Assembly (NCBI RefSeq): GCF_030315745.1
Contig: NZ_JASXSH010000019.1
Location: 28,046-92,045 of the forward strand
DNA length: 64,000 nucleotides
Origin: Gordonia heveisoli
GTDB lineage: Bacteria; Actinomycetota; Actinomycetes; Mycobacteriales; Mycobacteriaceae
Direction of reading: 5' to 3'
Shown: positions 9,187 to 19,593 of the stretch, in pieces
Layout: each line of letters opens with the position of its first letter
Position numbering within the stretch: the first letter of the stretch is position 1
Translations under genes and position numbers: made by a program
Notes under the pieces: generated by a model
The model's input: the letters and a program-made list of their open reading frames with translations, nothing else
What the model was told of the DNA's origin: nothing
Databases searched by the model: none

Positions 9187-9909
9187 GTGTTGGGTTTGCC
9201 AGAAGCAGTCTCGGTCGCACTCTTCGATCTCGACGGTGTCCTCACGTCCACCGCGGTGTTGCATCGACATGCCTGGAAGCAGGCATTCGACGGCTTCCTC
9301 GCCGAACGCGCTGGTGGCGCCGACAGTCCGGACTTCGCCGAGTTCACCGACCAGGATTACCTCGATTACGTCGACGGTCGTCCTCGGGACGCGGGGGTGC
9401 GCGCGTTTCTCGCCGCACGCGGCATCGATGACGTCCCCGAGTCGCAGCTGACCGCGATCGCCACCGGCAAGAACGAGTTGTTCCTGGCCAGTCTCGCCGC
9501 CGGCGGTGTGCAGGCCTATCCCGGCTCGGTGCGATATCTGAACGCGGCGCGCGACGCCGGGCTCCGGATCGCGGTGGTCACGTCGTCGAAGAATGGAGCA
9601 GCTGTGCTGGAAGCAGCCGATCTGACGCAGTTCGTCGAGGCGCGTGTCGACGGTCTCGACATCGTCGACAAGGGCCTCGCGGGTAAACCTGCCCCCGATT
9701 CGTTTCTCCTCGGGGCCGAACTGATGGGGGTCGATCCTCGGCAGGCAGCCGTCTTCGAGGACGCCATCTCCGGTGTACAAGCCGGTGCCGCCGGTGATTT
9801 CGGCTACGTGGTGGCCATCGACCGCCATGACGGCGCACAGCGTGAGGCGATGGTCGCGGCCGGTGCGAATATCGTCGTCGGCGATCTCGACGAATTGCTG
9901 CCCGCATGA
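9187..9909 (+). CDS. HAD-superfamily hydrolase, beta-phosphoglucomutase type
   Basis: HAD enzyme of 240 residues, class IA. Motif I is FDLDGVL (Asp14 nucleophile, Asp16), motif II is VTSSK, and the later motifs GKPAPDSFL and VFEDAISGVQAG are all in place. It starts at GTG 9187 and ends in an ATGA overlap with the GH65 gene. In M. tuberculosis the same pair is Rv3400-Rv3401. A phosphorylase that makes beta-glucose 1-phosphate next to a mutase that converts it to glucose 6-phosphate is a coherent disaccharide pathway. A plain phosphatase role cannot be excluded. Confidence 0.85.
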   Translation: MLGLPEAVSVALFDLDGVLTSTAVLHRHAWKQAFDGFLAERAGGADSPDFAEFTDQDYLDYVDGRPRDAGVRAFLAARGIDDVPESQLTAIATGKNELFLASLAAGGVQAYPGSVRYLNAARDAGLRIAVVTSSKNGAAVLEAADLTQFVEARVDGLDIVDKGLAGKPAPDSFLLGAELMGVDPRQAAVFEDAISGVQAGAAGDFGYVVAIDRHDGAQREAMVAAGANIVVGDLDELLPA

Positions 9910-12278
9910 GCGCCGCGAGCGGCAGCCACTTCGGCGAGAGTGGTTATGGCTTCGAGATCAACCCGTGGCAGTTGCGCTGGAGCGGCGGCGTCGACCTCGA
10001 CATGCTCTCGCGCACCGAGACCCTATTCGCCCTGTCCAACGGGCACATCGGTTTACGCGGCTCTTTCGAGGAAGGTGAACCCGTCGACCATCCGGGTACC
10101 TATCTCAACGGTTTCTATGAGCTCCGCGGTCTCCCCTATGCCGAAAGCGGTTACGGCTACCCCGAATCCGGGCAGACGGTCGTCAATGTGACCGACGGCA
10201 AGATCATTCGCCTGCTCGTCGAGGACGAGCCGATGGATCTGCGGTACGGACGTACCGAGGAGCATGAGCGAACCCTCGATTTCCGGACTGGAACGCTGCG
10301 GCGGCACACGCTGTGGACCTCGCCGACCGGACGCACGGTGCGGATCAAATCCGAACGCCTGGTGTCGTTCACCAAACGCACCATCGCCGCCATCCGCTAC
10401 GAGGTGGAGCCGATCGGCGAGGATATGAAACTGGTGCTGCAGTCGGATCTGCTGGCCAACGAACCGATCCCGGCGCCTGGCAACGACCCCCGGCTGGCCG
10501 CCGCCCTCGATGCTCCCCTGGTCTCCGATCTGGCGGCCTGCCGCAACTACTGGGGCATGCTGGTCCATCACACCAAGCAGTCGGGTCTGCACATCGCGGC
10601 GGGTATGGACCACGAGATCTACTTCCCGGACAAGGCCGACACCTTCATCCGGGCCGACGCCGATCTCGCCCGGCTGACGATCGCCGCGAATGTGCCGCAG
10701 GGCAAGAGCATCACGCTCACCAAGTACATGGGCTACGGATGGTCGGCGCGCCGTTCGGTGCCTGCCCTGCGCGCCCAGGTCGATGCGGCGCTGGCGATGG
10801 CGATGGAGACCGGCTGGGATTCACTCAAGGCCGATCAGGTCCGCTACCTGGAGGATTTCTGGCGCGACGCCGACATCGAGATCGACGGCGATCCGGAACT
10901 ACAGCAGGCGGTGCGGTTCGCCCTGTTCCACGTGCTGCAGGCCGGCGCCCGCGGCCAGTCGCGCGCCATCCCGGCGAAGGGTCTGACCGGGCCGGGTTAT
11001 GACGGCCACACCTTCTGGGACACCGAGAGTTTCATCCTGCCGATGCTGACGTACACGGTGCCCGCGGCTGCCGGTGAGGAGTTGCGCTGGCGACACGCGA
11101 CGATGGACAAGGCCAAGGCGCGCGCCGCCGAACTCGGTCAGCGCGGTGCGATGTTCCCGTGGCGGTCGATCAACGGTGACGAGTGTTCGGGCTACTGGCC
11201 GGCCGGTACCGCGGGTGTCCATGTGTCCGCGGACATCGCCAATGCTACCGCCCGATATCTGCGCGCGACCAATGACGAACAGTTCGAAACCGAATGTGGC
11301 GTAGAACTTCTCGTCGAGACCGCCCGGTTGTTCGCCGGCCTTGGCCATCACGATGCCAACGGACGTTTCCGCATCGACGGGGTGACCGGCCCCGACGAGT
11401 ACACCGCGGTGGTCAACAACAACACATTCACCAATCTAGCTGCGCAGCAGAACCTTCGGGACGCGGTGACGGCGGTGCAACGCCGTCCCGATCTGGGCGA
11501 GAAATTGGGTGTCACCAATGCCGAAGCCGCGCACTGGGAATCATGTGCCGACGATATGACGATCCCCTACGACGAGGCGCTCGGCGTACACCAGCAGTGT
11601 GAATCCTTCACCAGTCTGGGCGCCTGGGATTTCGCCTCCTCGGTCGGGAAATACCCTCTCCTGCTGAACTATCCGTACTACGACCTCTATCGCAAGCAAG
11701 TGGTCAAGCAGGCCGACCTGGTGTTCGCCATGTACCTGTTCGGGTCGTCCTTCACCCCAGAACAGAAGCTGCGCAACTTCGACTACTACTACCCGCTGAC
11801 GGTGCGCGACTCGTCGTTGTCGGCATGCTGCGAAGCTGTCACCGCCGCCGAGGTCGGCTATCCCGATCTCGCCTACGATCTGCTGGCCGAATCGGTGTTC
11901 ACCGATCTGCACGACCTGCATTCCAACGTGTCGTCGGGTCTGCATATCGCGGCACTGGCCGGCGCCTGGACCGATTGCGTAGCCGGCTTCGGCGGGATGC
12001 GCGACTTCGGCGGGAAGATCACCTTCGCGCCGCGGCTGCCGAGCCGACTGACCTATCTATCCTTCCGCATGATCGTGCGCGACTCGAAGATCGTGGTCGC
12101 CGTCGACAAGACGAAGGCCACCTATCGGCTGCTGTCGGGTCCGCCGATCGAGCTGGCCCATCACGGGGAGAAGTTCACCCTCGCGGAGGCGCCGGTGTCG
12201 AAGGCCATCGCGGCGGCCGAACATCGCGAACCACCCAAGGCGCCGCCGGGGTGCGAACCGTACCGCCGCGAGATCTGA
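9906..12278 (+). CDS. Glycoside hydrolase family 65 disaccharide phosphorylase
   Basis: Protein of 790 residues with the full GH65 layout: an N-terminal beta-sandwich (about 15-280), a linker, an (alpha/alpha)6 barrel (about 330-700) and a small C-terminal domain. The catalytic acid lies in GPDEY (Glu498) and the phosphate-binding region includes KQADLV. Family members phosphorolyse maltose, trehalose, kojibiose or nigerose with inversion. The substrate cannot be fixed from sequence, though trehalose or maltose fits an organism that makes trehalose mycolates. It is coupled to the upstream HAD gene by an ATGA overlap. Confidence 0.88.
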   Translation: MSAASGSHFGESGYGFEINPWQLRWSGGVDLDMLSRTETLFALSNGHIGLRGSFEEGEPVDHPGTYLNGFYELRGLPYAESGYGYPESGQTVVNVTDGKIIRLLVEDEPMDLRYGRTEEHERTLDFRTGTLRRHTLWTSPTGRTVRIKSERLVSFTKRTIAAIRYEVEPIGEDMKLVLQSDLLANEPIPAPGNDPRLAAALDAPLVSDLAACRNYWGMLVHHTKQSGLHIAAGMDHEIYFPDKADTFIRADADLARLTIAANVPQGKSITLTKYMGYGWSARRSVPALRAQVDAALAMAMETGWDSLKADQVRYLEDFWRDADIEIDGDPELQQAVRFALFHVLQAGARGQSRAIPAKGLTGPGYDGHTFWDTESFILPMLTYTVPAAAGEELRWRHATMDKAKARAAELGQRGAMFPWRSINGDECSGYWPAGTAGVHVSADIANATARYLRATNDEQFETECGVELLVETARLFAGLGHHDANGRFRIDGVTGPDEYTAVVNNNTFTNLAAQQNLRDAVTAVQRRPDLGEKLGVTNAEAAHWESCADDMTIPYDEALGVHQQCESFTSLGAWDFASSVGKYPLLLNYPYYDLYRKQVVKQADLVFAMYLFGSSFTPEQKLRNFDYYYPLTVRDSSLSACCEAVTAAEVGYPDLAYDLLAESVFTDLHDLHSNVSSGLHIAALAGAWTDCVAGFGGMRDFGGKITFAPRLPSRLTYLSFRMIVRDSKIVVAVDKTKATYRLLSGPPIELAHHGEKFTLAEAPVSKAIAAAEHREPPKAPPGCEPYRREI

Positions 12279-12311
12279 ACCGGACTCGCCGCAACACGTA
12301 CTGCCGCACCG

Positions 12312-14414
12312 TCACTCCGCGAAAGTGACCTGGACCGGCCTGTCGACGATCCGGGATATGTCGGTGCCACCATTGCCGACGATGTCGCCCCGCCCCCAGC
12401 AGTACGCGCGCCGGTCGGCCACCACGCACGTCACATAGGGTCCCATCGCCAGGGAACTGACTCCGCTCAGCCCGGAAACCGGCCCGACCGGCGCCGCCAG
12501 ACCGGCGACGGGGCCTCGGCCAACCCGCAGGGGATCACCCCAGCAGTACAACGTGCCGCGCATCGTCGCACACCCGGTAAAGGGGCCACCGGCCAACATG
12601 ATCTCGTCGCCACTGACCGTGGGGACCGCTGTGGCCATGGTCGACCCGGTCCATGAGCGGCCATCGCCGCGCGCCCCGCGTTCGCCGTTCCCCCAGCAGT
12701 AGATCTTCTGGCGGGCCACCGCACAGACCCGGCTACCCGACGGCGCGATCCTGGTCACCGGCCCTGCCACGGGGATCGGCTGCGGACGCGTCACCGTGAA
12801 GTTCCGTTCGGCGCCCGGGTTGGGCAGTTGCCCCCAGCAGTAGCCTTTGCCCCCGACTACGGCGCAGGTTATCGCGCCACCGGCGGCCAGCTCACTCACG
12901 ACCCCGGGCAATGGCACCTCGGACGGACGCACCGCCTCAACGCCAACGTCCTGGCCGATCTGCCCAGACCTGTTGTTCCCCCAGCAGTACGCCTTACCGT
13001 CGGCGATGGCGCACGTGTGCGCATCACCTGAGGTGAGGACCGTGACGCCCGATAACCCGACATCGACGGGTGTGAAGCTATTGACGGTATCGCCCGATCC
13101 CAGTTGCCCAGAGGAGTTCAGTCCCCAACATTTGACCCGCCTCTGGACACGCACACATTTGTGACTCTCGCCGTCGACGACGTCCTCGACACCGGACACG
13201 CTCGAAACCCGAACTGCGGTGGGCCGTTCGACGGTCGTGCCGTCACCGACCTGTCCGTACTCGTTGTCGCCCCAGCAATACAGCGCCCCGGTTCGGATCA
13301 CGGCGCAGCCCGTGGACACCTTCACGACCATCTCATCGACCGGTGCAGCAGGTGCCGCCTGGACACCGCTACCGCTACCCCGCCCGGTTGCCGGCTCATC
13401 GGCACTCAGCGCGATACCTACCCCCGCGAGCACCGCGGCCACCACCGCACAGGCAAGGATCGCCAGCGGCCACCGCCATCCAGACCGTCGCGAGGTCGAC
13501 GCCGACTGGATCGGACTCGGCCTCCGCACCGTGGCTGCGTACGCTGCATCGCCGTCCGCCGGGTGCGGTGGGTGGATGGGCGGGGTATCCGCCGCGCGTA
13601 GCGCATTCCGAAGCGCGGCCGCGAACTCCCCACAGTCGGCGAACCGGGCCACCGGGTCTTTGGCCAGCGCCCGGGCGAACACCGGGTCGGCGGGCGCCAG
13701 ACGCGGGTCGACCGAGGCGGCCGGCACCGGAGTGAGCACTAGATGCGCATGCATCTGCTGCTGGGGGGTCGCTCCACCCAGCGGCATCCGGCCGGTGAGC
13801 AACCAGTAGGCGGTGACCGCCAAGGAGTACTGGTCCGCAGCCCGTCCGACCTGCTCAGGTCCGAAAGATTCTGGCGCGGAGTAGGCCAACGAACCGATGA
13901 ACTGCGCAACGCCGGTCAGCGCGCCGGCGTCATCGACAGCTTTGGCGATCCCGAAGTCGAGGACCACCACCTCATCGAGCTGCCCCTGCGGACGGCGAAC
14001 CACCATGATGTTGCCGGGTTTGATGTCGCGGTGAATCACTCCCTGACGGTGGGCATAGTCAAGCGCATCGGCCACCCGCCCGACGATCTCGGCCACCTCG
14101 AGCGGGTCCGGCCGCGGCGGCACGGTGAGATCCGCGCCGTCGAGGTAGTCCATCGTGAACCAGGGCGTATTGCCCTCGACACCGAAGTCGTGCACGCCGA
14201 CGATCCCTGGGTGCCGCAGCACCGCGGCGGCGCGCGCCTCCCGGCCGAATCGTTCACGGGCGGTGGCGTCGGCGCCTGCAGCCGAGATCACTTTCAGCGC
14301 TTCACGGCGATTCAGGTGGGGATGCTCCACGAGGTAGACCTCGCCCATCCCGCCGGCCCCTAGACGTCGCAGCACACGAAATCCCGCGAACGTCCCCCCG
14401 ATCTCGATCGGCAC
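12312..14414 (-). CDS. Transmembrane Ser/Thr protein kinase with RCC1-repeat sensor domain
   Basis: Receptor-like kinase of about 700 residues. The kinase domain (about 10-275) is intact: glycine loop GAGGMGEV, Lys41, HRDIKPGN with Asp130, and DFG at 153-155. One membrane segment lies at about 313-337. The outer part of 363 residues has seven copies of a [YK]CWG motif, each preceded about 9-14 residues earlier by another Cys, matching a seven-bladed RCC1-type propeller. I choose the GTG at 14414 because AGGGAGAGG sits just upstream; an ATG at 14429 is the alternative. It is convergent with the GH65 gene. The ligand is unknown. Confidence 0.88.
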   Translation of the reverse strand: MPIEIGGTFAGFRVLRRLGAGGMGEVYLVEHPHLNRREALKVISAAGADATARERFGREARAAAVLRHPGIVGVHDFGVEGNTPWFTMDYLDGADLTVPPRPDPLEVAEIVGRVADALDYAHRQGVIHRDIKPGNIMVVRRPQGQLDEVVVLDFGIAKAVDDAGALTGVAQFIGSLAYSAPESFGPEQVGRAADQYSLAVTAYWLLTGRMPLGGATPQQQMHAHLVLTPVPAASVDPRLAPADPVFARALAKDPVARFADCGEFAAALRNALRAADTPPIHPPHPADGDAAYAATVRRPSPIQSASTSRRSGWRWPLAILACAVVAAVLAGVGIALSADEPATGRGSGSGVQAAPAAPVDEMVVKVSTGCAVIRTGALYCWGDNEYGQVGDGTTVERPTAVRVSSVSGVEDVVDGESHKCVRVQRRVKCWGLNSSGQLGSGDTVNSFTPVDVGLSGVTVLTSGDAHTCAIADGKAYCWGNNRSGQIGQDVGVEAVRPSEVPLPGVVSELAAGGAITCAVVGGKGYCWGQLPNPGAERNFTVTRPQPIPVAGPVTRIAPSGSRVCAVARQKIYCWGNGERGARGDGRSWTGSTMATAVPTVSGDEIMLAGGPFTGCATMRGTLYCWGDPLRVGRGPVAGLAAPVGPVSGLSGVSSLAMGPYVTCVVADRRAYCWGRGDIVGNGGTDISRIVDRPVQVTFAE

Positions 14415-14662
14415 TGGCCTCTCCCTCATATGGTGGGGCCAATCGTTACACACCAGGACAGATGGCCGGGAACCCAGCGGCCGCCGGCACCGGCATGAGG
14501 TCCGGTCACTCTGGCGAGGCGAACGCTCACGCGTTGTCGGCCCAATCGGAGGACTTCCGGACGCGAGCATCGGCTGCGTGAGAGGTCACGGTCGGTGTGA
14601 TTTCTGTTCACTGGGGTTCACTGGTGGTGCGGGTGGTCTGACCTGCACAAATAGTTCTTGCA

Positions 14663-14678
14663 TCGAACACGTGTTCGA
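14663..14678. promoter_or_regulatory. LexA-type SOS box
   Basis: The perfect palindrome TCGAACACGTGTTCGA matches the mycobacterial LexA site TCGAAC-N4-GTTCGA at every fixed position. It lies 13 bases before the ATG of the HNH gene, so that gene is probably induced by DNA damage. In M. tuberculosis, members of this 13E12 repeat family are also preceded by SOS boxes. Confidence 0.88.
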
Positions 14679-14691
14679 GTATGATGGGGAT

Positions 14692-15963
14692 ATGGACCTC
14701 ACCGAACTGCACCACACCCTCACCGAAAAGCCGCCCGACTACACACGGTTGGATGGCCCCGCTGCCCTCGACGGCCTGCGCACGGTACTACGGCTGCGTA
14801 CGGTGCTCGATCACCACGCGGTGACGTTGGTGTCGATGCTCGACCGACTGCATGTTGCCGACCGGCAGGGCCGGTCGTTGCGGGAGTTGTTGATCGTGGC
14901 GGGGTGTGCGCCGGCGGTGGCGTCGCGGCTGATTCGAGTCGCGGCCTCGCTGGATCTGGCACCACGGTTGGCCGCGCATCTCGCTGATGGGGTGGTCTCG
15001 ATCGAGCATGCCGATGCGGTGATGCGGGGGATCGTGCACATCGGGACCCGACGCCGCGAGCCTCTCGACGATGAGTCGCGCCAACGGTATGTGACCGATC
15101 TTGTCGCGCAAGTGTTCTCGGGGGCCACCCCGGCTGAGGTCGCCGCCCGGGCCCGCACTCTGGGGAACCTTGAGGCCGACGACTCCGCAGCGGGGGTGCC
15201 GGCCGGGGAGGACCGCAGTGTCGATCGGTTGGATGTTTCGGTGACCGCGGACGGTCGGGTGGCGATTGTCGGGGATGTGGATGCGGTGATCGGCGCGAAA
15301 CTCGCGAGCGCGGTGGATGCGCTGTCGGCGCCACGCCCGCAGCCGGATGGGTCACCCGATGCCCGGTCTGCGACTCGTCGTCGGGCCGAGGCATTGGAAC
15401 AAGTGTTGGATGCGGCGGCGATGGCTGCGGAATCGGGTGTGTTGCAGGGCATGCCGAAATATCAGACGGTGATGACGATGTCTGCCGATCCTGCGACCGA
15501 GGCGGTCCCCGATGGTGCGCGGTTGGGGTGGGTGGGGTCGGTGACAGCTGCGACCGCTCGGATGTTGTCGTGTGATGGGGTGCTCACCCCGATCGTCGTC
15601 GATGATGGCGGGGTGCCGTTGCATATGGGTCGGGATAAACGTCTGTTTCCCGCGCATCTGCGTAAGGCGTTGATGGTGCGGGATGGTGGGGTGTGTATCA
15701 AGTGTGGGGCGCCGGGTTCGTGGGCGCATGCCCATCACATCAAGCATTGGGTGGATGGTGGGGATACGTCGTTGGATAACGGGTGTTTGTTGTGTCCGGC
15801 ATGTCATGACGATGTGCACCATCATGGTTGGCAGGTGTTCCTCGGTGCCGATCGCCATCCGTGGCTGATCCCACCCGCCACCGTCGATGCGCGGCGTCGG
15901 CCGTTACCGGCCTACAACCGGCGCACGATGCGCCTGTCAGATACCGAACTCGCCGCCGCCTAA
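14692..15963 (+). CDS. DUF222 / HNH endonuclease-domain protein (13E12 repeat family)
   Basis: Protein of 423 residues with an N-terminal DUF222 helical domain (about 1-300) and a C-terminal HNH nuclease domain (about 350-400). The latter has a CIKC zinc pair, the AHHIKHW core, and LLCPACHDDVHH carrying the second zinc pair and the last metal-binding His. The family is present in many copies in mycobacteria and relatives. The ATG at 14692 follows the SOS box closely, which supports this start over an in-frame ATG at 14578 upstream of the box. The biological role is unsettled; a link to DNA damage or mobile DNA is inferred. Confidence 0.88.
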   Translation: MDLTELHHTLTEKPPDYTRLDGPAALDGLRTVLRLRTVLDHHAVTLVSMLDRLHVADRQGRSLRELLIVAGCAPAVASRLIRVAASLDLAPRLAAHLADGVVSIEHADAVMRGIVHIGTRRREPLDDESRQRYVTDLVAQVFSGATPAEVAARARTLGNLEADDSAAGVPAGEDRSVDRLDVSVTADGRVAIVGDVDAVIGAKLASAVDALSAPRPQPDGSPDARSATRRRAEALEQVLDAAAMAAESGVLQGMPKYQTVMTMSADPATEAVPDGARLGWVGSVTAATARMLSCDGVLTPIVVDDGGVPLHMGRDKRLFPAHLRKALMVRDGGVCIKCGAPGSWAHAHHIKHWVDGGDTSLDNGCLLCPACHDDVHHHGWQVFLGADRHPWLIPPATVDARRRPLPAYNRRTMRLSDTELAAA

Positions 15964-16093
15964 CCCGCCCCTGCCCCCGAGTGTTACCTCCCGTGAGGTG
16001 CTGTGTTCGTTGACAACTCCACAGTGTGAGGGGTCTAGCTCGCTCAAGCCGGGGCGGGCTGGACACGCTCGCCCACCCGAATGGCGCGTGATC

Positions 16094-17104
<1,011 letters not shown>

Positions 17105-17126
17105 CGGCCTCCCCTTCCGAATTTTC

Positions 17127-17142
17127 AATACCAAAAGGTATT
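17127..17142. promoter_or_regulatory. Candidate TetR operator
   Basis: Perfect inverted repeat AATACC-AAAA-GGTATT in the 50-base gap between the divergent esterase and TetR genes. TetR proteins usually bind such a dyad next to their own gene, so this is the likely operator for both promoters. Confidence 0.7.
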
Positions 17143-17154
17143 AAACTGGCCGAC

Positions 17155-17820
17155 ATGGCTCCCGTCAATCCGAAGGCACCGACCGGTCAGGTTGCGTCGA
17201 GTCCGGCCGGAAACGCTCGGCGACGTTCACCCACTCGCCGGAAGAGCGACACGCGCGCCCGCCTCCTCGACGCCGCATTCGCGGTCTTCGTCGCAAAAGG
17301 CTTCGGCCGCACCCGAATCGACGACATCTGCCAGACCGCGGGGTACACCAAGGGGGCCTTCTACTCGAACTTCGATTCGTTGGAGCAACTGTTTTTCGCG
17401 CTCTACGACCGGGAATCTGCCTACGGCGCCGACTTCACCGGCGCGGTGGCCGCTGAGGCCGACCCGAACGCCGACGCGCGTGACCTGGTGGCGGCCTGGG
17501 CCGCGAACGTGCTGATCGATCGCGATTGGCTGCTCATCAACACCGATTTCGTGTCCTTCGCGGCCCGGTACCCGGACATCGCCGCCGACCTGACCACCCA
17601 CCGGCGCGCGTTACGCGAACAGGCCACCGCCCGGCTCGCCGAGGCAATCGTGGCGCTGGCCGTCCCGCTACCTGAATCCTTGCCGACACCCGAGGCGTTC
17701 GCGCGCTCGATCGTCACCATCTATGACGGGGTCATCTACCAGCTGCTTCTCGACATGGATGAGGCCACTGTCCGCGACCATTTCGTGGCGATCATCAGCG
17801 CCCTGCTGCCACCGCGGTGA
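17155..17820 (+). CDS. TetR family transcriptional regulator
   Basis: Regulator of 221 residues. The helix-turn-helix domain lies at about 30-80, with the TetR signature KGFGRTRIDDICQTAGYTKGAFYSNF split over residues 48-73, and a helical ligand domain follows. A basic, low-complexity N-terminal extension of about 28 residues is present. The divergent placement and the palindrome in between suggest that it represses the esterase and itself. Confidence 0.88.
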   Translation: MAPVNPKAPTGQVASSPAGNARRRSPTRRKSDTRARLLDAAFAVFVAKGFGRTRIDDICQTAGYTKGAFYSNFDSLEQLFFALYDRESAYGADFTGAVAAEADPNADARDLVAAWAANVLIDRDWLLINTDFVSFAARYPDIAADLTTHRRALREQATARLAEAIVALAVPLPESLPTPEAFARSIVTIYDGVIYQLLLDMDEATVRDHFVAIISALLPPR

Positions 17821-17843
17821 CCTCTCGCGGCGGCCCCCCTTGA

Positions 17844-17862
17844 CCTTGACACTGTGACAAGG
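17844..17862. promoter_or_regulatory. Candidate MerR-type operator within promoter
   Basis: Imperfect dyad CCTTGACACTGTGACAAGG, symmetric at 16 of 19 positions, ending 27 bases before the HEAT gene. MerR proteins act at dyads of this kind placed between promoter elements. The operon it precedes encodes a MerR protein, so autoregulation is likely. Confidence 0.65.
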
Positions 17863-17889
17863 TGTGCGGTGGAGGGCGAAGGAGGTCTC

Positions 17890-18546
17890 ATGACAACGAA
17901 CGCCCATCTCGTCACCGCATTACACGCCCCGGATCCGTCGGTGCGCCTGCGTGCCGCGCTCGACGCCGGAACTACTGCCGACCACGGCCTGCTGGACGTC
18001 CTCGTCCAGCGGTGCGGCGTCGAACCGGATTTCTACGTCCGGGACATGCTCACCTGGGCGGTGACGCGGCTGCCCACCGAGCAGACCGTGCCGCGGATTG
18101 TGGACGAGCTGCGAGCTGCGGCTCCCCAGGCCCGCAGTCAGGCCCTGCACACCCTGTCGAAGATCGGCGACCGCACCGCCTGGCCGTCGATCACCCCGGC
18201 ACTTCTCCACGACGATGATGACGCAGTGGCCACGGCCGCCTGGCGTGCCGCCGTCGCGCTGGCCCCCGACGCCGACGCTCCGACGCTGGCCGTCGAGCTC
18301 GCCCGGGAACTCGGACGCGGCCCCCGCGAGGTCCAACGCTCACTCAGTCGGGCACTCGTCGAACTCGACGAGGCCGCCGCCCCGGCGCTGGCGATTGCGC
18401 GTGCTCATGAGAATCCGGTGGTACGCGCACACGCCATCGCGACCGAGCAACTGCGTCGCGACCCCGACAGTGGGTTCGACGACGTGCTGCACCTGGCTCG
18501 GCGTACCGCCGTCGGCATGCCCGATGCAGCCGGGGACTCATGCTGA
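17890..18546 (+). CDS. HEAT-repeat protein
   Basis: Protein of 218 residues built from repeated helical pairs (for example DPSVRLRAALDAG and NPVVRAHAIA), as in HEAT/PBS-lyase-like scaffolds. No catalytic motif is visible. The ATG at 17890 has an AAGGAGG ribosome binding site, and the stop overlaps the MerR-HEAT start by seven bases, so the two are coupled. It probably binds protein, perhaps its partner downstream, which carries the same kind of repeats. Confidence 0.78.
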   Translation: MTTNAHLVTALHAPDPSVRLRAALDAGTTADHGLLDVLVQRCGVEPDFYVRDMLTWAVTRLPTEQTVPRIVDELRAAAPQARSQALHTLSKIGDRTAWPSITPALLHDDDDAVATAAWRAAVALAPDADAPTLAVELARELGRGPREVQRSLSRALVELDEAAAPALAIARAHENPVVRAHAIATEQLRRDPDSGFDDVLHLARRTAVGMPDAAGDSC

Positions 18547-19580
18547 TCGGCGAAGTGTCGCAGCGTTCCGGGGTCAGTACCCGGATGCTGCGGCACTACG
18601 ACTCGCTAGGACTGGTGACGCCGAGCGGCCGGACCTCGGGCGGCTATCGCAGGTATTCAGCCGACGACATCGAGCGGCTGTTCCACGTCGAATGTCTACG
18701 CTCGCTGGGGATGTCGCTGGAAGATGTCGCGCGAGCGCTCGGCGATCGGCATTTCGTCCCCGCCGACGCGGTCACCGAGGCCATCGCCCGGACCCGTGAG
18801 GCGATCGCGGCCCAGACTGAACTCCTCGGCCGTCTCGAACGCATCCGGGACGCGGCACCCACAGACTGGTCGGCGGTGCTGCGCATCATCGCCCTGTGGC
18901 GCGCGATGTCCTCGCCCCGAGGTGACGAGCGGTTGCGTGCAGCGCTCACCGACGGTGAGCGAACGCTGTCACCCACGGCGCTGGCGCAGGCACTTCTGAC
19001 CGAACCCGAGCCGAATGTCGCGAGCACGCTGCAGTGGGCGCTCGCCCGGAACCCCGACGACCCGACCAGCGCGCTCGACGCGTTGGGCGCGGGACTCGAC
19101 GATCCGGTCGGCGACACTCGGCTGCGCGCGGTCACCGCGATCGCCGCGCTGCCTGCCACCCCGACGGCCGACGGTTACCTCGCCATGGCCCTCGATGACC
19201 CGGAGGTCGCCGTGCGCGCCCGCGCGGCGATCGCACTCGGGGGCCGCGGCGTGACCTCGGCGATACCCGCTCTCATCGAGCTGATCGTCGTCGGCCGCGC
19301 CGATGTAGAGGCCGCCGAGGTCCTTGGTGCGCTGGCCGCGACACCCGATCCCGCCCTCGCGACTCAGATCGTGACGGCACTGTCGGACCGGCTGGCTGCG
19401 GAGTCGGCCGAACCCGCGGTCCGCTCCCGCATCACCCAGGCGCTCGCCGAGATCCCCGACGCCGCCGCCCACGACCTGCTGAGGGCGTTGGCCACCGATG
19501 CCGACCCGACGGTCGCCGGTACCGCCGCCGCCATCCTGAACTCCCCTCCGCCGTCGAACGGCACCGGTCGGTGCCGGTAA
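18540..19580 (+). CDS. MerR regulator fused to HEAT repeats
   Basis: Fusion protein of 346 residues. A MerR winged helix occupies residues 1-70 ([20 protein letters not shown], then GGYRRYS), followed by the dimerisation helix (to about 110). The last 200 residues are alpha-helical HEAT-like repeats (about 150-335, for example [19 protein letters not shown]). Most MerR proteins carry small-molecule or metal domains here, so the HEAT domain suggests control by a protein partner, perhaps the HEAT protein just upstream. A dyad in the operon promoter fits a MerR binding site. Confidence 0.85.
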   Translation: MLIGEVSQRSGVSTRMLRHYDSLGLVTPSGRTSGGYRRYSADDIERLFHVECLRSLGMSLEDVARALGDRHFVPADAVTEAIARTREAIAAQTELLGRLERIRDAAPTDWSAVLRIIALWRAMSSPRGDERLRAALTDGERTLSPTALAQALLTEPEPNVASTLQWALARNPDDPTSALDALGAGLDDPVGDTRLRAVTAIAALPATPTADGYLAMALDDPEVAVRARAAIALGGRGVTSAIPALIELIVVGRADVEAAEVLGALAATPDPALATQIVTALSDRLAAESAEPAVRSRITQALAEIPDAAAHDLLRALATDADPTVAGTAAAILNSPPPSNGTGRCR

Positions 19581-19593
19581 CCTGACAGGCACT

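Noticed and set aside
19581..19593. Riboswitch or T-box ahead of metG
   Set aside because: Only 13 bases separate metG from the upstream gene, leaving no room for a structured leader.
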